DNA of 62,877 bases. It comes from Alphaproteobacteria bacterium. Its GTDB lineage: Bacteria; Pseudomonadota; Alphaproteobacteria; DSM-16000; Inquilinaceae. Positions 6,886 through 14,987 of the stretch are shown here, one piece after another. The stretch is taken from contig JANQSN010000027.1 in the NCBI GenBank assembly GCA_028284045.1, positions 1-62,877 of the forward strand, read 5' to 3'. Position 1 is the first letter of the stretch, and every line of letters begins with the position of its first letter. The position numbers were made by a program, and so were the translations under genes. The notes beneath the pieces were generated by a model, which was not told the DNA's origin, did no database searches, and was given only the letters and a program-made list of their open reading frames with translations.

Positions 6886-8960
6886 CTATGGCAAGTGCAG
6901 ATAGCCGTCGCGTCGTTGCTGGTCTGCGTCTTGATGGAGGTGGCGCAGGATTTGCGTTACCTGTTTTCTTGGACCACATAAATACGGATGTGAAATTAAT
7001 CCAAGAAATAGACGAACTCACGAACTGTGTTGTCGGCTTCAGACCATTGCTGGGCAGTGGTATGCCGATGATCTCAATACAATCAGGTCCATTTGCATAT
7101 ATTGGCAAGCCTCAGATCTTTGTCTTTTTGGACGAGGGCAACAAGATCTACGCGGGGAACTTAGCTGAGATTGAGTCAATCCTGAGAAAATTCGCAAGTC
7201 GCTGCAAGAACAGAGTGGCCGTAGCGCTCCAAATTGCCGAACTGATCGGCACAAATGAGGAGAAAGAAGAGGCTCGCATAAGAATGCGTGAAGTTATTTT
7301 TAAGAAAAATGGAGAAGCCACGGCCAATGCATTTTATGAAGGCTCGGTACTCCGATATGCGATATGGGATCGTCTATTAGCCAACGCGACAGGACCGGCG
7401 GAAGCTAAGAGTATATTGCTGACGCGAAATAGGCTTGATGTCAGCGCTACGCCAACGGAAGCAGTCAATCTATTCAGGGCAAACACAGAGACTCGCGAGT
7501 TTGCGATCGATGGCCCATTTAATATGGGTGTTCAGAGAAATAGAGCAATGCGAATATACGAACTCGTTGAGGCGGCGGCAGTATTAGATCCAGAGTCAGA
7601 TGCCGATCTATTGAACCGTGCATATATGTTTTCTATGGAGGCACATGGCGATAAGAAGCTGGCACCGGCCGGCTGGCATTACACTGATTCTACTGAAATC
7701 GCAAATATCTTATTAGACTATGAAGTCGATCGACTAACTATCGCTACGGCACTATTGCATGACTCGCTGGACACACCTGGGGGCGATCGCACTCAGCTTG
7801 ATGAGCAATTCGGCAAAAGCGCTGGGGAGCTTGTCGAAGGTGTCAGGCGTGCTGCTCAGTTCGGCCGTATCGCGGAGGCAGTTGATCATTCGAAAGACCT
7901 GCTTGAGATCCTTAGGAGTGTTCCGGATTTGCGCGCATGGCAAGTGAAGCTTGCTGATCGACTGCATAACATGCGGAAAATTGAAAGATTCGATCCAGAA
8001 ACACGAAGCCGAGCTGCCGAAGAAGCAATCGCAAGATATGCTCCTTTGGCTGGCCTATTGGGTATGGAGAGGCTACGCGAAGAACTTGAAGATCTTGCGT
8101 TTCGCGAACTCTGCCTAGATAGCTACACAACGATCAGTAGGCACCTAGAAGATTATTTGCTGCGGAATCAGAATGTTATTCAGAAGATAATGACTGAATT
8201 GGATCGGAATCTGAGAGAAAACAACGTTACTGCAAAAATCCATGGAAGAATGATTCGTCCATACGAAATCTGGCTGGAAGCGAAACGTCACGGGAAATGG
8301 TCTCCGCATCTGGCAAATTATTGCGTTTTTCTGATTGAAGTAGAATCTGAGTCGGATTTTCACAGAGTTTACGAGATCGTGGTGGATAAATGGTCGCTAT
8401 CGAACGATGGTTCTGTCGATTACATGGTAGGACGGAAGAAAGGAGCAGGCCCTTCGAAGCGCGCTAAAGTCGTTGGTCCTGGAGGACACGAGATCGAACT
8501 TCTGATCGTTCTACTGCGCAAGAACGAAGATGATTGCAGGTCGGATGGACATTTACAGGCGCGATCTGGCAAACGGAGTGTCGTAGACATTAGGGAGGTA
8601 TTGAGATCACAGGATGTGCTCGATCGTTTTAAGTCAGATTATGAGAGCCAGCTTTTGAGGAAGGAGAGTATATTCTGTTTTGGCTCGAGTGGAACGATTA
8701 TTACGCTTCCAGTGGGCGCCAACTCCATCGATTTTGCCTATGCGGTTGACGCAGATATTGGAAACTCTCTTGTTGGATCCAAGATAAATGGTCGACTTGA
8801 GCCCCTTCATAGGGAACTCAAAACTGGGGACATAGTTGAGATTTATTGCGCGAAGATACAGAACCCTTCTCGGGCATGGGAAGAAATTGTTGTTACTGAG
8901 AAGGCGCGCAGAGAAATCCGTCGATGGATTGCTTCCAAACAAATGCAGAAGGCGACTTAG
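6870..8960 (+). CDS. long RelA/SpoT homolog (HD-degenerate synthetase-TGS) with novel N-terminal domain
   Basis: A 696-residue protein. Residues 1-230 are an unrecognised extension. Residues 245-375 form an RSH-type HD hydrolase: H259 in AHGDKK, H297-D298 in LLHDSLDT, and KLADRLHNM at 360-368; the usual EDT after HD is changed to DT. Residues 440-560 correspond to the (p)ppGpp synthetase. GR is kept (459-460), but the usual YD...R is replaced by NYCVFLI and the downstream YQSLH and VQIRT elements are largely lost, so synthesis is probably inactive. Residues 600-690 are a TGS domain with SIDFAYAVDADIG and the following VTEKAR helix. It overlaps the upstream gene; an alternative ATG is at 6888. 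It is not the housekeeping Rel protein, given its divergence and mobile context. Confidence 0.85.
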   Translation: MENHLAMASADSRRVVAGLRLDGGGAGFALPVFLDHINTDVKLIQEIDELTNCVVGFRPLLGSGMPMISIQSGPFAYIGKPQIFVFLDEGNKIYAGNLAEIESILRKFASRCKNRVAVALQIAELIGTNEEKEEARIRMREVIFKKNGEATANAFYEGSVLRYAIWDRLLANATGPAEAKSILLTRNRLDVSATPTEAVNLFRANTETREFAIDGPFNMGVQRNRAMRIYELVEAAAVLDPESDADLLNRAYMFSMEAHGDKKLAPAGWHYTDSTEIANILLDYEVDRLTIATALLHDSLDTPGGDRTQLDEQFGKSAGELVEGVRRAAQFGRIAEAVDHSKDLLEILRSVPDLRAWQVKLADRLHNMRKIERFDPETRSRAAEEAIARYAPLAGLLGMERLREELEDLAFRELCLDSYTTISRHLEDYLLRNQNVIQKIMTELDRNLRENNVTAKIHGRMIRPYEIWLEAKRHGKWSPHLANYCVFLIEVESESDFHRVYEIVVDKWSLSNDGSVDYMVGRKKGAGPSKRAKVVGPGGHEIELLIVLLRKNEDDCRSDGHLQARSGKRSVVDIREVLRSQDVLDRFKSDYESQLLRKESIFCFGSSGTIITLPVGANSIDFAYAVDADIGNSLVGSKINGRLEPLHRELKTGDIVEIYCAKIQNPSRAWEEIVVTEKARREIRRWIASKQMQKAT

Positions 8961-9227
8961 TTGTGGGCACAGGGCATATAAGGATCAACGTTCCATTGGC
9001 AAAAAACGATCGTCCGACAGAACTCGAACTCTAACTTGATATACGCTCAATCAGAAAGTTGGATTATTGGAACATAGGGGTTTCACTCTTGGCGAACGAT
9101 CAGTATTGGTGACTTTGGCCTGCTCAGCTTGGCTGGTCCGGTTTGGGTCAGATTTGGCTGTCCTGCATGATCTTGAGGTTAGTCCGAAGCCAGGATTAAA
9201 GCGGTCAAAGCGTGGGACGTCACTTCA

Positions 9228-10571
9228 TCATCGCCCCGGTGACGGGCCATTGCGGCCGCGGGACCGCCTTCGCGGTCGTTCCGCTTTCGAGCGTTGCTCT
9301 CTACCATAGGTGCCACGCTCCTTCTCGCAGTCCGGGTCCGGCGCACACGGTTTGGGCACCTCGATTCGCCGGATGTCCTCCCACAGTTCGCTGCGCACGG
9401 CCTTGCGGAAGGAATTCTCTGCCCTTGCCCGCTTGAGCAAATCCTGTCGGGCCGAGCGTTGCAGGACCTCCAACGCCGCGCGTTCCCCGCTATCGCGCTG
9501 CCACGCGGCTTCCGCCGCCGCCCGGTTCTCGGCTTCGATCTTCCGGCGCCTGCCTGTGATCCGCTCGATCAGGCCGCGCCAACCCTTCTTGATCCGGGCC
9601 TGCCGTTGCTGTTCCTCTTTGTGCAGGCGGGCCTTCTGATCGTCCCGCATGCGTCTAACGTACTCGCGCTGGGTGATCTGTTTGCGGCGGCGCTCATCAG
9701 CGAGCCGCCTCAACTTCGCTGTGGCGGTCCGGCTTTGCGCGGCCTGCAGCTCCTGCAACCTGTCCGTGACGATCTTTGCCGCCGCATGATGGGCGTTTGC
9801 CACATCCGGCAGGCTGTCCATATCCGTGATCCGCTCACGCACCTGCTTTGGCGATATCCCCACGTACTGACGAACAGAAAAGGCCTCGCCCTTGTGATCG
9901 ACGGCGACAACGCCGCGCCGGTCGCCTCGGGCCAGAATGTAGCCGTGTTCCTTGAGGGCATGCGCGAAACTGGTTTGCGAGTCCGAGATTGCCCAGCAAT
10001 CCTGGAACATGCCCTTGAGCTGAGCCGGGTGTTTCTTGGCCCGTTTGGCCTGTTGCCATTCGGCGAGGCTGTAGTTGCGGGGGTTGGTCTCTTTCGAGTT
10101 CACGAACCCGCGCGGCATCGTCCAGCCATGCTCGATATAGAGTTCCCGGCCCAGCGATTGCAGCTTGGGCCGGTCATATGACATCTGGACCGCGCGCATC
10201 TTGTCGGTATCGATCCGGCACCACACCGCGTGGCCGTGACGGCGAACTTCCCCGTCCATGCCGCGCTTTTCGTGGAAGACGATGGCGCGGGGTTGGCCGC
10301 TTAGGCCCAAGCGTTCTTCAGCCCGGTTCACCGCATCGACCAGGAGCTCCGGCGTAGGATCAGCTTCTTTCGGCGGGTTGAGGCTCAGCGAGTAGAGATG
10401 CTGCTTGCAGCGCGTCCCCCGGCTGATCGCATAGGATTCCTGAAACGCGCCTGCGAGATCGTCCGCGACGAAGCCGCGAACCTCGTGAACGATCACCCGC
10501 TCGTTTTCGTCCTTCATCAAGTGTCGGGCCAGATCGGCCCCGCCGCCGCGCTGGCCTCCGACAAGGATCAC
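9228..10571 (-). CDS. MobP-type relaxase/mobilization nuclease
   Basis: A 447-residue relaxase-family protein. The N-terminal ~200 residues carry a VirD2/MobP-like nuclease fold, with QHLYSLSLNPP near residue 58 and RHGHAVWCRI near residue 113, the histidine-containing metal site. The C-terminal ~200 residues are very rich in Arg, Glu and Gln and predict coiled coil, as in many mobilization relaxases. Its role would be to nick an origin of transfer and lead the strand into a conjugation channel supplied by another element; no type IV secretion genes are in the window. The GTG start overlaps the last base of the mobC stop (TAGTG), so both are co-translated. Confidence 0.85.
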   Translation of the reverse strand: MILVGGQRGGGADLARHLMKDENERVIVHEVRGFVADDLAGAFQESYAISRGTRCKQHLYSLSLNPPKEADPTPELLVDAVNRAEERLGLSGQPRAIVFHEKRGMDGEVRRHGHAVWCRIDTDKMRAVQMSYDRPKLQSLGRELYIEHGWTMPRGFVNSKETNPRNYSLAEWQQAKRAKKHPAQLKGMFQDCWAISDSQTSFAHALKEHGYILARGDRRGVVAVDHKGEAFSVRQYVGISPKQVRERITDMDSLPDVANAHHAAAKIVTDRLQELQAAQSRTATAKLRRLADERRRKQITQREYVRRMRDDQKARLHKEEQQRQARIKKGWRGLIERITGRRRKIEAENRAAAEAAWQRDSGERAALEVLQRSARQDLLKRARAENSFRKAVRSELWEDIRRIEVPKPCAPDPDCEKERGTYGREQRSKAERPRRRSRGRNGPSPGR

Positions 10572-11038
10572 TACGGCCTCTCTCTAAGGCCCAGAGCTGC
10601 AACCAAATCCCCGCGCATAGCCGAGATGTCCGTGCAAGCCTGCCGTAGAGCCTGTGCGCTTTCGGCGTCCAGATGCACAGAGCCATTTCGCACCGCCCAG
10701 GACAGCGCGTCGAATTCCTGCGAGAGGTTTGAGCGACCGAGCGCCCGCAACACCCTGGCCAGAGCCTCGTGATCCTTGATCGGGAACCGGCCCCTCGCTT
10801 TCCGCGGACGGGTTGCCTCGCCGAACAGCCGTTCCCGGACATAGGCCGAGAGCGACATACCAGCCGCATCGTGCACCAGCCGGGCTTTCTCCTCTGGCGT
10901 GACCCGCAAGCTCACATAGACGGGCCGTTCCTGCCTCTCGTTCGGCTTGGCGGCGGCCAACCGCGCGCTGCCCGTGGCGGAAGCCCCAAACGCGCCCCGC
11001 ATCGTTCCTGCCTTCTCGCAGGTCGCCGTGCGGGTCAT
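10571..11038 (-). CDS. MobC-like relaxosome accessory protein
   Basis: A 155-residue protein with a central ribbon-helix-helix-like segment, PVYVSLRVTPEEKARLVHDA then LSAYVRERLFG, and a C-terminal helical MobC-type region (LARVLRALGRSNLSQEFDALS). MobC proteins bind the transfer origin and assist relaxase nicking. The ATG at 11038 overlaps the stop of a truncated upstream frame (TGATG), and its own stop overlaps the relaxase start. Its position directly upstream of the relaxase is the usual mobC-relaxase order. Confidence 0.85.
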   Translation of the reverse strand: MTRTATCEKAGTMRGAFGASATGSARLAAAKPNERQERPVYVSLRVTPEEKARLVHDAAGMSLSAYVRERLFGEATRPRKARGRFPIKDHEALARVLRALGRSNLSQEFDALSWAVRNGSVHLDAESAQALRQACTDISAMRGDLVAALGLRERP

Positions 11039-11245
11039 CACACGGGCCCTTCGAACTCGGGGCCGCGTTCAGGTTCGGAAGGTGCTGCCAGCGCAATGTC
11101 AGCCGGACCAGGTTCCTGTTCGCCGAAACCGGGATCGGAGCTATCCCCAGCTTCCAGAACCTCCTGGATATCGACGTGCTTGAGTTGCTCGGCCCATTCC
11201 TCCAGAACCTCAAGAATGGGTTCTAGGTCTATCTGCTCAGGCCCA
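11038..11245 (-). pseudogene. truncated gene upstream of mobC, cut at the island boundary
   Basis: The frame leading into mobC encodes an acidic, coding-like tail (ILEVLEEWAEQLKHVDIQEVL) that couples to mobC by a one-base overlap. Followed upstream, it runs straight into a tRNA-end-like sequence and a structured RNA-like repeat, and the only ATG lies beyond these at 11442. There is no sensible start codon inside the coding-like part. I read it as a gene whose 5' part was lost at the integration junction. It could still be expressed as a fusion from upstream. Confidence 0.5.
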
Positions 11246-11248
11246 CCA
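11236..11248 (+). other. putative attR: tRNA 3' acceptor remnant with CCA
   Basis: The sequence CAGGCCCACCA (11238-11248) matches the 3' acceptor end of a bacterial tRNA of the GGGCCTG class, such as alphaproteobacterial tRNA-Ile. It is followed immediately by the structured element that also follows the CCA end of the intact tRNA-Arg at 31.7 kb. Left of it lies mobilization DNA, right of it core-like DNA. The rest of a tRNA is absent, as expected for the distal attachment site of an element integrated into a tRNA gene. The intact tRNA would be left of the window. Confidence 0.5.
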
Positions 11249-11331
11249 AACCTTCCGGTTCGCGAAGCGAAATCGAGCGTCCAGTGGACGGTCGATAGGA
11301 AGGTCTCCCGAGCGCGATAGCGCGAGGGTTT
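11249..11331 (+). repeat. structured tRNA-downstream element, copy A
   Basis: About 83 bases, roughly 90 percent identical to the inverse-oriented copy B at 31589-31671. It folds as an outer stem (11250-11256 with 11298-11304) enclosing two hairpins: TTCGC/GCGAA, and a longer one with an ATCGA/TCGAT and a CGTCC/GGACG part. A GC-rich hairpin with a GATA loop (11307-11328) and a short T tract follow. Two base pairs of the outer stem differ from copy B, with both sides changed. Confidence 0.75.
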
Positions 11332-11542
11332 CGCAAGAGGCACGATAGCCCTACAGGCCCCTCTCCGGACCGGCGGCACCCCAAAAGACCCGAGCGCCAG
11401 TAGGGCTAAACCCTTGCGTTCATTTGGTTGCCGGCACCTCAAGAAACTGTGATTACAGATTCCGGTTAACCGAAGCTATCCCTTCAGCCATTCACGGCAC
11501 CCGACGACGATCGGGCCCATTCGAGAGTCCGGGCGGTTCACC

Positions 11543-12853
11543 ATGGCCCCTTACGAAGTGACCGGCGCGGGGTCGACCGACCCCCGAGCGCCACGGATAC
11601 GCATACCCACGCCATCCGACACTGCGCGATCCACCGACGACGGCACCGGCGAGGCGCCCGCCGTGCTGTTGGTCGGCGATTGGCGGGTCGACGTTGCCGC
11701 GCGCAGCGCTACTGACGGCACCAACGCAGCCCGGCTGAGCCCACGGGCGGTCCGCCTGCTGCAGGTTCTGGCATCGGCGCCGGGCGAGGCCCTGTCCCGC
11801 CAGAGGCTTCTCGATGCGGTGTGGCCGGATGTTTTCGTGGGTGACGAGAGCCTGACCCAGACCGTCACCGAGCTTCGCCGCGTCATGGGCGGCCGGATCA
11901 TCGAGACGATCCCCAAGCACGGCTACCGGCTGGTCGCCCCGGTGGAGGCGGGGGCCGGTGGCGACGCCGTGCAGCCAAAGGCGGCGGCGGACGGTTTCGA
12001 CCTCGGCGCCTACCAGCTCTGCCTGGATGCCCGCCAAGCGCTGATGCGCGGCGGCCCGGGGGCGATCAGCCAGCCGGCGACCCTGACCGCGGAGGCGGTG
12101 GCGCGCGCTCCCCAGTTCGCCATGGCCCGGGCGGAGTACGCGATCGCGCTGACCTATCTGTGGCTCTATCAGCGCGACGATCACCACGGTCTCGACCAGG
12201 CGGTCGCGGAGGCGGAGCAGGCGGTGCGGCTCAGGCCCGATCTGGCGATCGCCCATGCGGCGATGGGCTTCGCGCTGGGGGCGGCGGGGCGCCATGGCGA
12301 GATGCGCCGGTCGCTGGAGCGCGCCATGGCACGCGATGCCAATGACGCCGAGGTGCATATGCTCGCCACCCGCGCGCTGTTCGCGGCGCGCGACTACCGC
12401 TGCACGGCGGCGTTGGCCGAGCGGGCCGCCATGCTGAACACCGACGACTTCCGGCCGCTCTACTTCGCCGCCCGGTCGGCGTCGCTGTTCGACCCGTTGC
12501 GCGGCCGGCGCAATGCCCAAGCGTGCCTCGCCCGGATCCGGGCACGCCTCGCGCTGGACCCGTCCGAGCCGCGGGCGTTGAACACGCTGGGTCCGGTCTA
12601 CACCCTGCTCGGCTTGCCGGACGAGGCGGTTCGCGCCGTCGAGTCGCAGGGCTGCGCGTTGTCGCCCTGCCAGTTCTACGACTCTATCGCCTATTCCGCC
12701 GTCGGTGACTGGGATCGGGCGACGGAGAGCTTCGCCAGCGTGGTGGAGAATGGCTGGCGGCATGCCGACTGGCTGACGGCCGAGCCATCGCTCGGGCCCT
12801 TCCGCGACCATCCCCGGTTCCACCGGGTCGCCCGGTCGATCGGCCTCGCCTGA
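11543..12853 (+). CDS. winged-helix transcriptional regulator with TPR-like C-terminal domain
   Basis: A 436-residue cytoplasmic regulator. Residues about 40-135 form an OmpR/PhoB-type winged helix (LSPRAVRLLQVLASAPGEALSRQRLLDAVWPDVFVGDESLTQTVTELRRVM then the HGYRLVAPV wing), without a receiver domain. The rest is Ala-rich helical and reads as TPR repeats (FAMARAEYAIAL, LAIAHAAMGFALGAAG, ALNTLGPVYTLLGLPDEAV). Similar regulators sense a ligand or partner through the TPR part. It stands directly upstream of a peroxiredoxin and a rhodanese gene on the same strand, so it probably controls them in response to peroxide or sulfur stress; that link is inferred. Confidence 0.85.
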   Translation: MAPYEVTGAGSTDPRAPRIRIPTPSDTARSTDDGTGEAPAVLLVGDWRVDVAARSATDGTNAARLSPRAVRLLQVLASAPGEALSRQRLLDAVWPDVFVGDESLTQTVTELRRVMGGRIIETIPKHGYRLVAPVEAGAGGDAVQPKAAADGFDLGAYQLCLDARQALMRGGPGAISQPATLTAEAVARAPQFAMARAEYAIALTYLWLYQRDDHHGLDQAVAEAEQAVRLRPDLAIAHAAMGFALGAAGRHGEMRRSLERAMARDANDAEVHMLATRALFAARDYRCTAALAERAAMLNTDDFRPLYFAARSASLFDPLRGRRNAQACLARIRARLALDPSEPRALNTLGPVYTLLGLPDEAVRAVESQGCALSPCQFYDSIAYSAVGDWDRATESFASVVENGWRHADWLTAEPSLGPFRDHPRFHRVARSIGLA

Positions 12854-12986
12854 TCCCGATCCGATCGGATTTCAGGACTCTTTCAGGGATCCTTCAGGCC
12901 TTCCCGGCCGCCCATCCGTAAGACAGCGCGCAACGGCCCGGGCGCCAAGCACCCGGGCCAGACCCGCTTTACGGAAAGGATCCGAG

Positions 12987-13646
12987 ATGTCCATCGCCAT
13001 CGGCGCAACGGCGCCCGACTTCCAGGCGCTCACCACCCAAGGCCATATCCGCTTCCACGAGTGGATCGGCAAGAGCTGGTGCGTGCTGTTCTCGCACCCG
13101 AAGGACTTCACGCCGGTCTGCACCACCGAGCTTGGTGCGATGGCCCGCCTGAAGCCGGCGTTCGACAAGCGCGGCGTAAAGGTGATCGGCCTCAGCGTCG
13201 ATCCCGTGGCCTCGCACACCCGCTGGGCCGTCGACATCGCGGAGACCCAGGGTTTCGCGCCCAACTATCCGCTGATCGAGGACCCCGACCTGACCATCGC
13301 CAAGCTCTACGGCATGCTGCCGGCCGATGCCGACGGTGCCGCTCTGGTGCGCACGGCGAAGGACAATGCGACGGCGCGGTCGGTCTTCGTGATCAATCCC
13401 GACAAGACGATCATGCTGACCCTCACCTATCCGATGACCACGGGGCGGGATTTCAACGAGATCCTGCGCGTCGTCGACAGCCTGCAGCTCACCGCCCGCC
13501 ACCAGGTGGCCACACCGGCCAATTGGCGTCAGGGCGAGGACGTCATCATCGTCCCGGCGGTGAGCGATGCGGAAGCCCGGGAGAAGTTCCCGGCGGGCTG
13601 GACGGCGCCGCGGCCCTATCTGCGGATCGTCGCCCAACCCCGTTGA
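12987..13646 (+). CDS. peroxiredoxin, Prx6 (1-Cys) type
   Basis: A 219-residue thiol peroxidase with the active-site segment HPKDFTPVCTTELG (peroxidatic Cys at residue 45) and the longer C-terminal domain typical of the Prx6 group (about 220 residues). It reduces hydrogen peroxide and organic hydroperoxides, with a thiol partner recycling the sulfenic acid. GGAAAGGA lies upstream of the ATG. It lies 133 bases after the regulator gene and 154 bases before the rhodanese gene. A 12-bp palindrome ATCCGATCGGAT lies between the regulator and this gene (about 12858-12869) and could be an operator. Confidence 0.92.
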   Translation: MSIAIGATAPDFQALTTQGHIRFHEWIGKSWCVLFSHPKDFTPVCTTELGAMARLKPAFDKRGVKVIGLSVDPVASHTRWAVDIAETQGFAPNYPLIEDPDLTIAKLYGMLPADADGAALVRTAKDNATARSVFVINPDKTIMLTLTYPMTTGRDFNEILRVVDSLQLTARHQVATPANWRQGEDVIIVPAVSDAEAREKFPAGWTAPRPYLRIVAQPR

Positions 13647-13800
13647 TCGGTTCTGCGGCGACCGGCGGGCCTCGCGCAGGCGGGCCCCCCGCCGCTCGCC
13701 GCCCGCACCAAACCGACTATCGGCACCGCGGCCCTTCAGCGGACCCCTCAGGCGTCCGGCGAGCCGGCGCGTGCTGCCCTGAAATTCAAGGAGACTCCTC

Positions 13801-14736
13801 ATGTCCATTCGTGTGACGCGCCGACGCCTCGGCTCGTTGGTCTTGGCGGCTGCGGCCGCGTCGCCGGCTGCCGCGGCGCTCCTGCCGCGCCTCGCCGCCG
13901 CGCAGGCCGCCGGCTTCGCCAACCCGCATCTGCTGGTCTCGGTGGAGGAGCTGATGGCGCTGGGCGGACCGCTCGGCCTCAGCGCCGACAGCGCCTATGA
14001 CAACAACGGCATCGCGCTGATCGACGTGCGGCCGGCGGCGGAGTACGAGGCCGGCCACATCCCGGGCGCCCGGCATCTCGACCCCAACGCCGTGGTCGAT
14101 CCCGACGCGCCGATCGAAGGCGCGCTCAGGCCTCAGGCGGCGATCGCTGAGATCCTGGGGGCGCTCGGCCTCGACGCCGCGCAGCGCATCGTCTTCTACG
14201 ACGATCGCGGCGGCTTCCATGCGGCCCGCATGCTGTGGCTGTTGGAGCATCTCGGCCACCAGGACACCGCCTTGCTGAACGGCGGCTTCGCGGCCTGGGT
14301 GGCGGCGGACGGAGCGTTGTCCGAGACGGCGCCGACCGTGGCAGCCCGACGGTTCGGCGTTTCGGCGATGCCGCGCCGTCTGGCCACCGCCGACTACCTG
14401 CTGCGCCACCAGCACGATCCGGAGACCGTGGTGGTCGACGTCCGTCCGACCCACCTGTTCGCCGAAGGGCACATCCCCTGGGCGATCAACGTGCCCTGGG
14501 CGCTGAACCTGACCGAGGACAAGATGTTCCGGCCGGCCGGCGCGCTGGCGGCGCATTTCGAGGCGGAAGGGGTGACGTCCGACCGCAATGTGGTGATCCA
14601 CTGCCAGCAGGGCCTGGCCTCGTCGCACAGCTATGTGGCCTTGCGGCTGCTCGGCTATCCGCGCGTGCGGGTCTACCACCGGTCCTGGGCCGAATGGGGC
14701 TCGGCCGACGACCTGCCGAAGGCATCGGGGGCCTGA
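13801..14736 (+). CDS. exported sulfurtransferase with two rhodanese domains
   Basis: A 311-residue protein. The N-terminus has a twin-arginine-like start (TRRRLGSLVLAAAAAS...AAAQA), so it is probably exported to the periplasm. Two rhodanese domains follow. The first (about residues 40-170) has Asp in place of the catalytic Cys (FYDDRGGFHAAR). The second has the active Cys in IHCQQGLASS (about residue 270). This inactive-active tandem layout is that of thiosulfate/3-mercaptopyruvate sulfurtransferases. It follows the peroxiredoxin gene with a GGAGAC site upstream, suggesting a shared function in reactive sulfur or peroxide handling. Confidence 0.9.
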   Translation: MSIRVTRRRLGSLVLAAAAASPAAAALLPRLAAAQAAGFANPHLLVSVEELMALGGPLGLSADSAYDNNGIALIDVRPAAEYEAGHIPGARHLDPNAVVDPDAPIEGALRPQAAIAEILGALGLDAAQRIVFYDDRGGFHAARMLWLLEHLGHQDTALLNGGFAAWVAADGALSETAPTVAARRFGVSAMPRRLATADYLLRHQHDPETVVVDVRPTHLFAEGHIPWAINVPWALNLTEDKMFRPAGALAAHFEAEGVTSDRNVVIHCQQGLASSHSYVALRLLGYPRVRVYHRSWAEWGSADDLPKASGA

Positions 14737-14987
14737 TGCGGGTCCGTCGGGGGGCGGCGGTCGCCGTCCCCCGGTGACCCGTTGCGCCATCGGTCGCGAT
14801 CGGGATCCGGGACCCGTCGCTTGACCCGTCATCGCGGCGTTTGCTTAAACTCCAGCCCTCCTTCAGATGCTTGGGCGCGGCTTTGCTTGACGGTCCCGCG
14901 CGGCGGGGCGCGATGGCCCGCACGATGCCCCTCACCCTCGCCGCGTTCAGCGGGCGCCGCGGCCGACCGGCCGGGGATTGAGGGCTT

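Noticed and set aside
11249..11331. Hairpins upstream of mobC as an origin of transfer
   Set aside because: The same structure follows the tRNA-Arg at 31.7 kb, where there are no transfer genes, so a tRNA-downstream element explains it better. An oriT may still lie nearby, but I cannot identify it.
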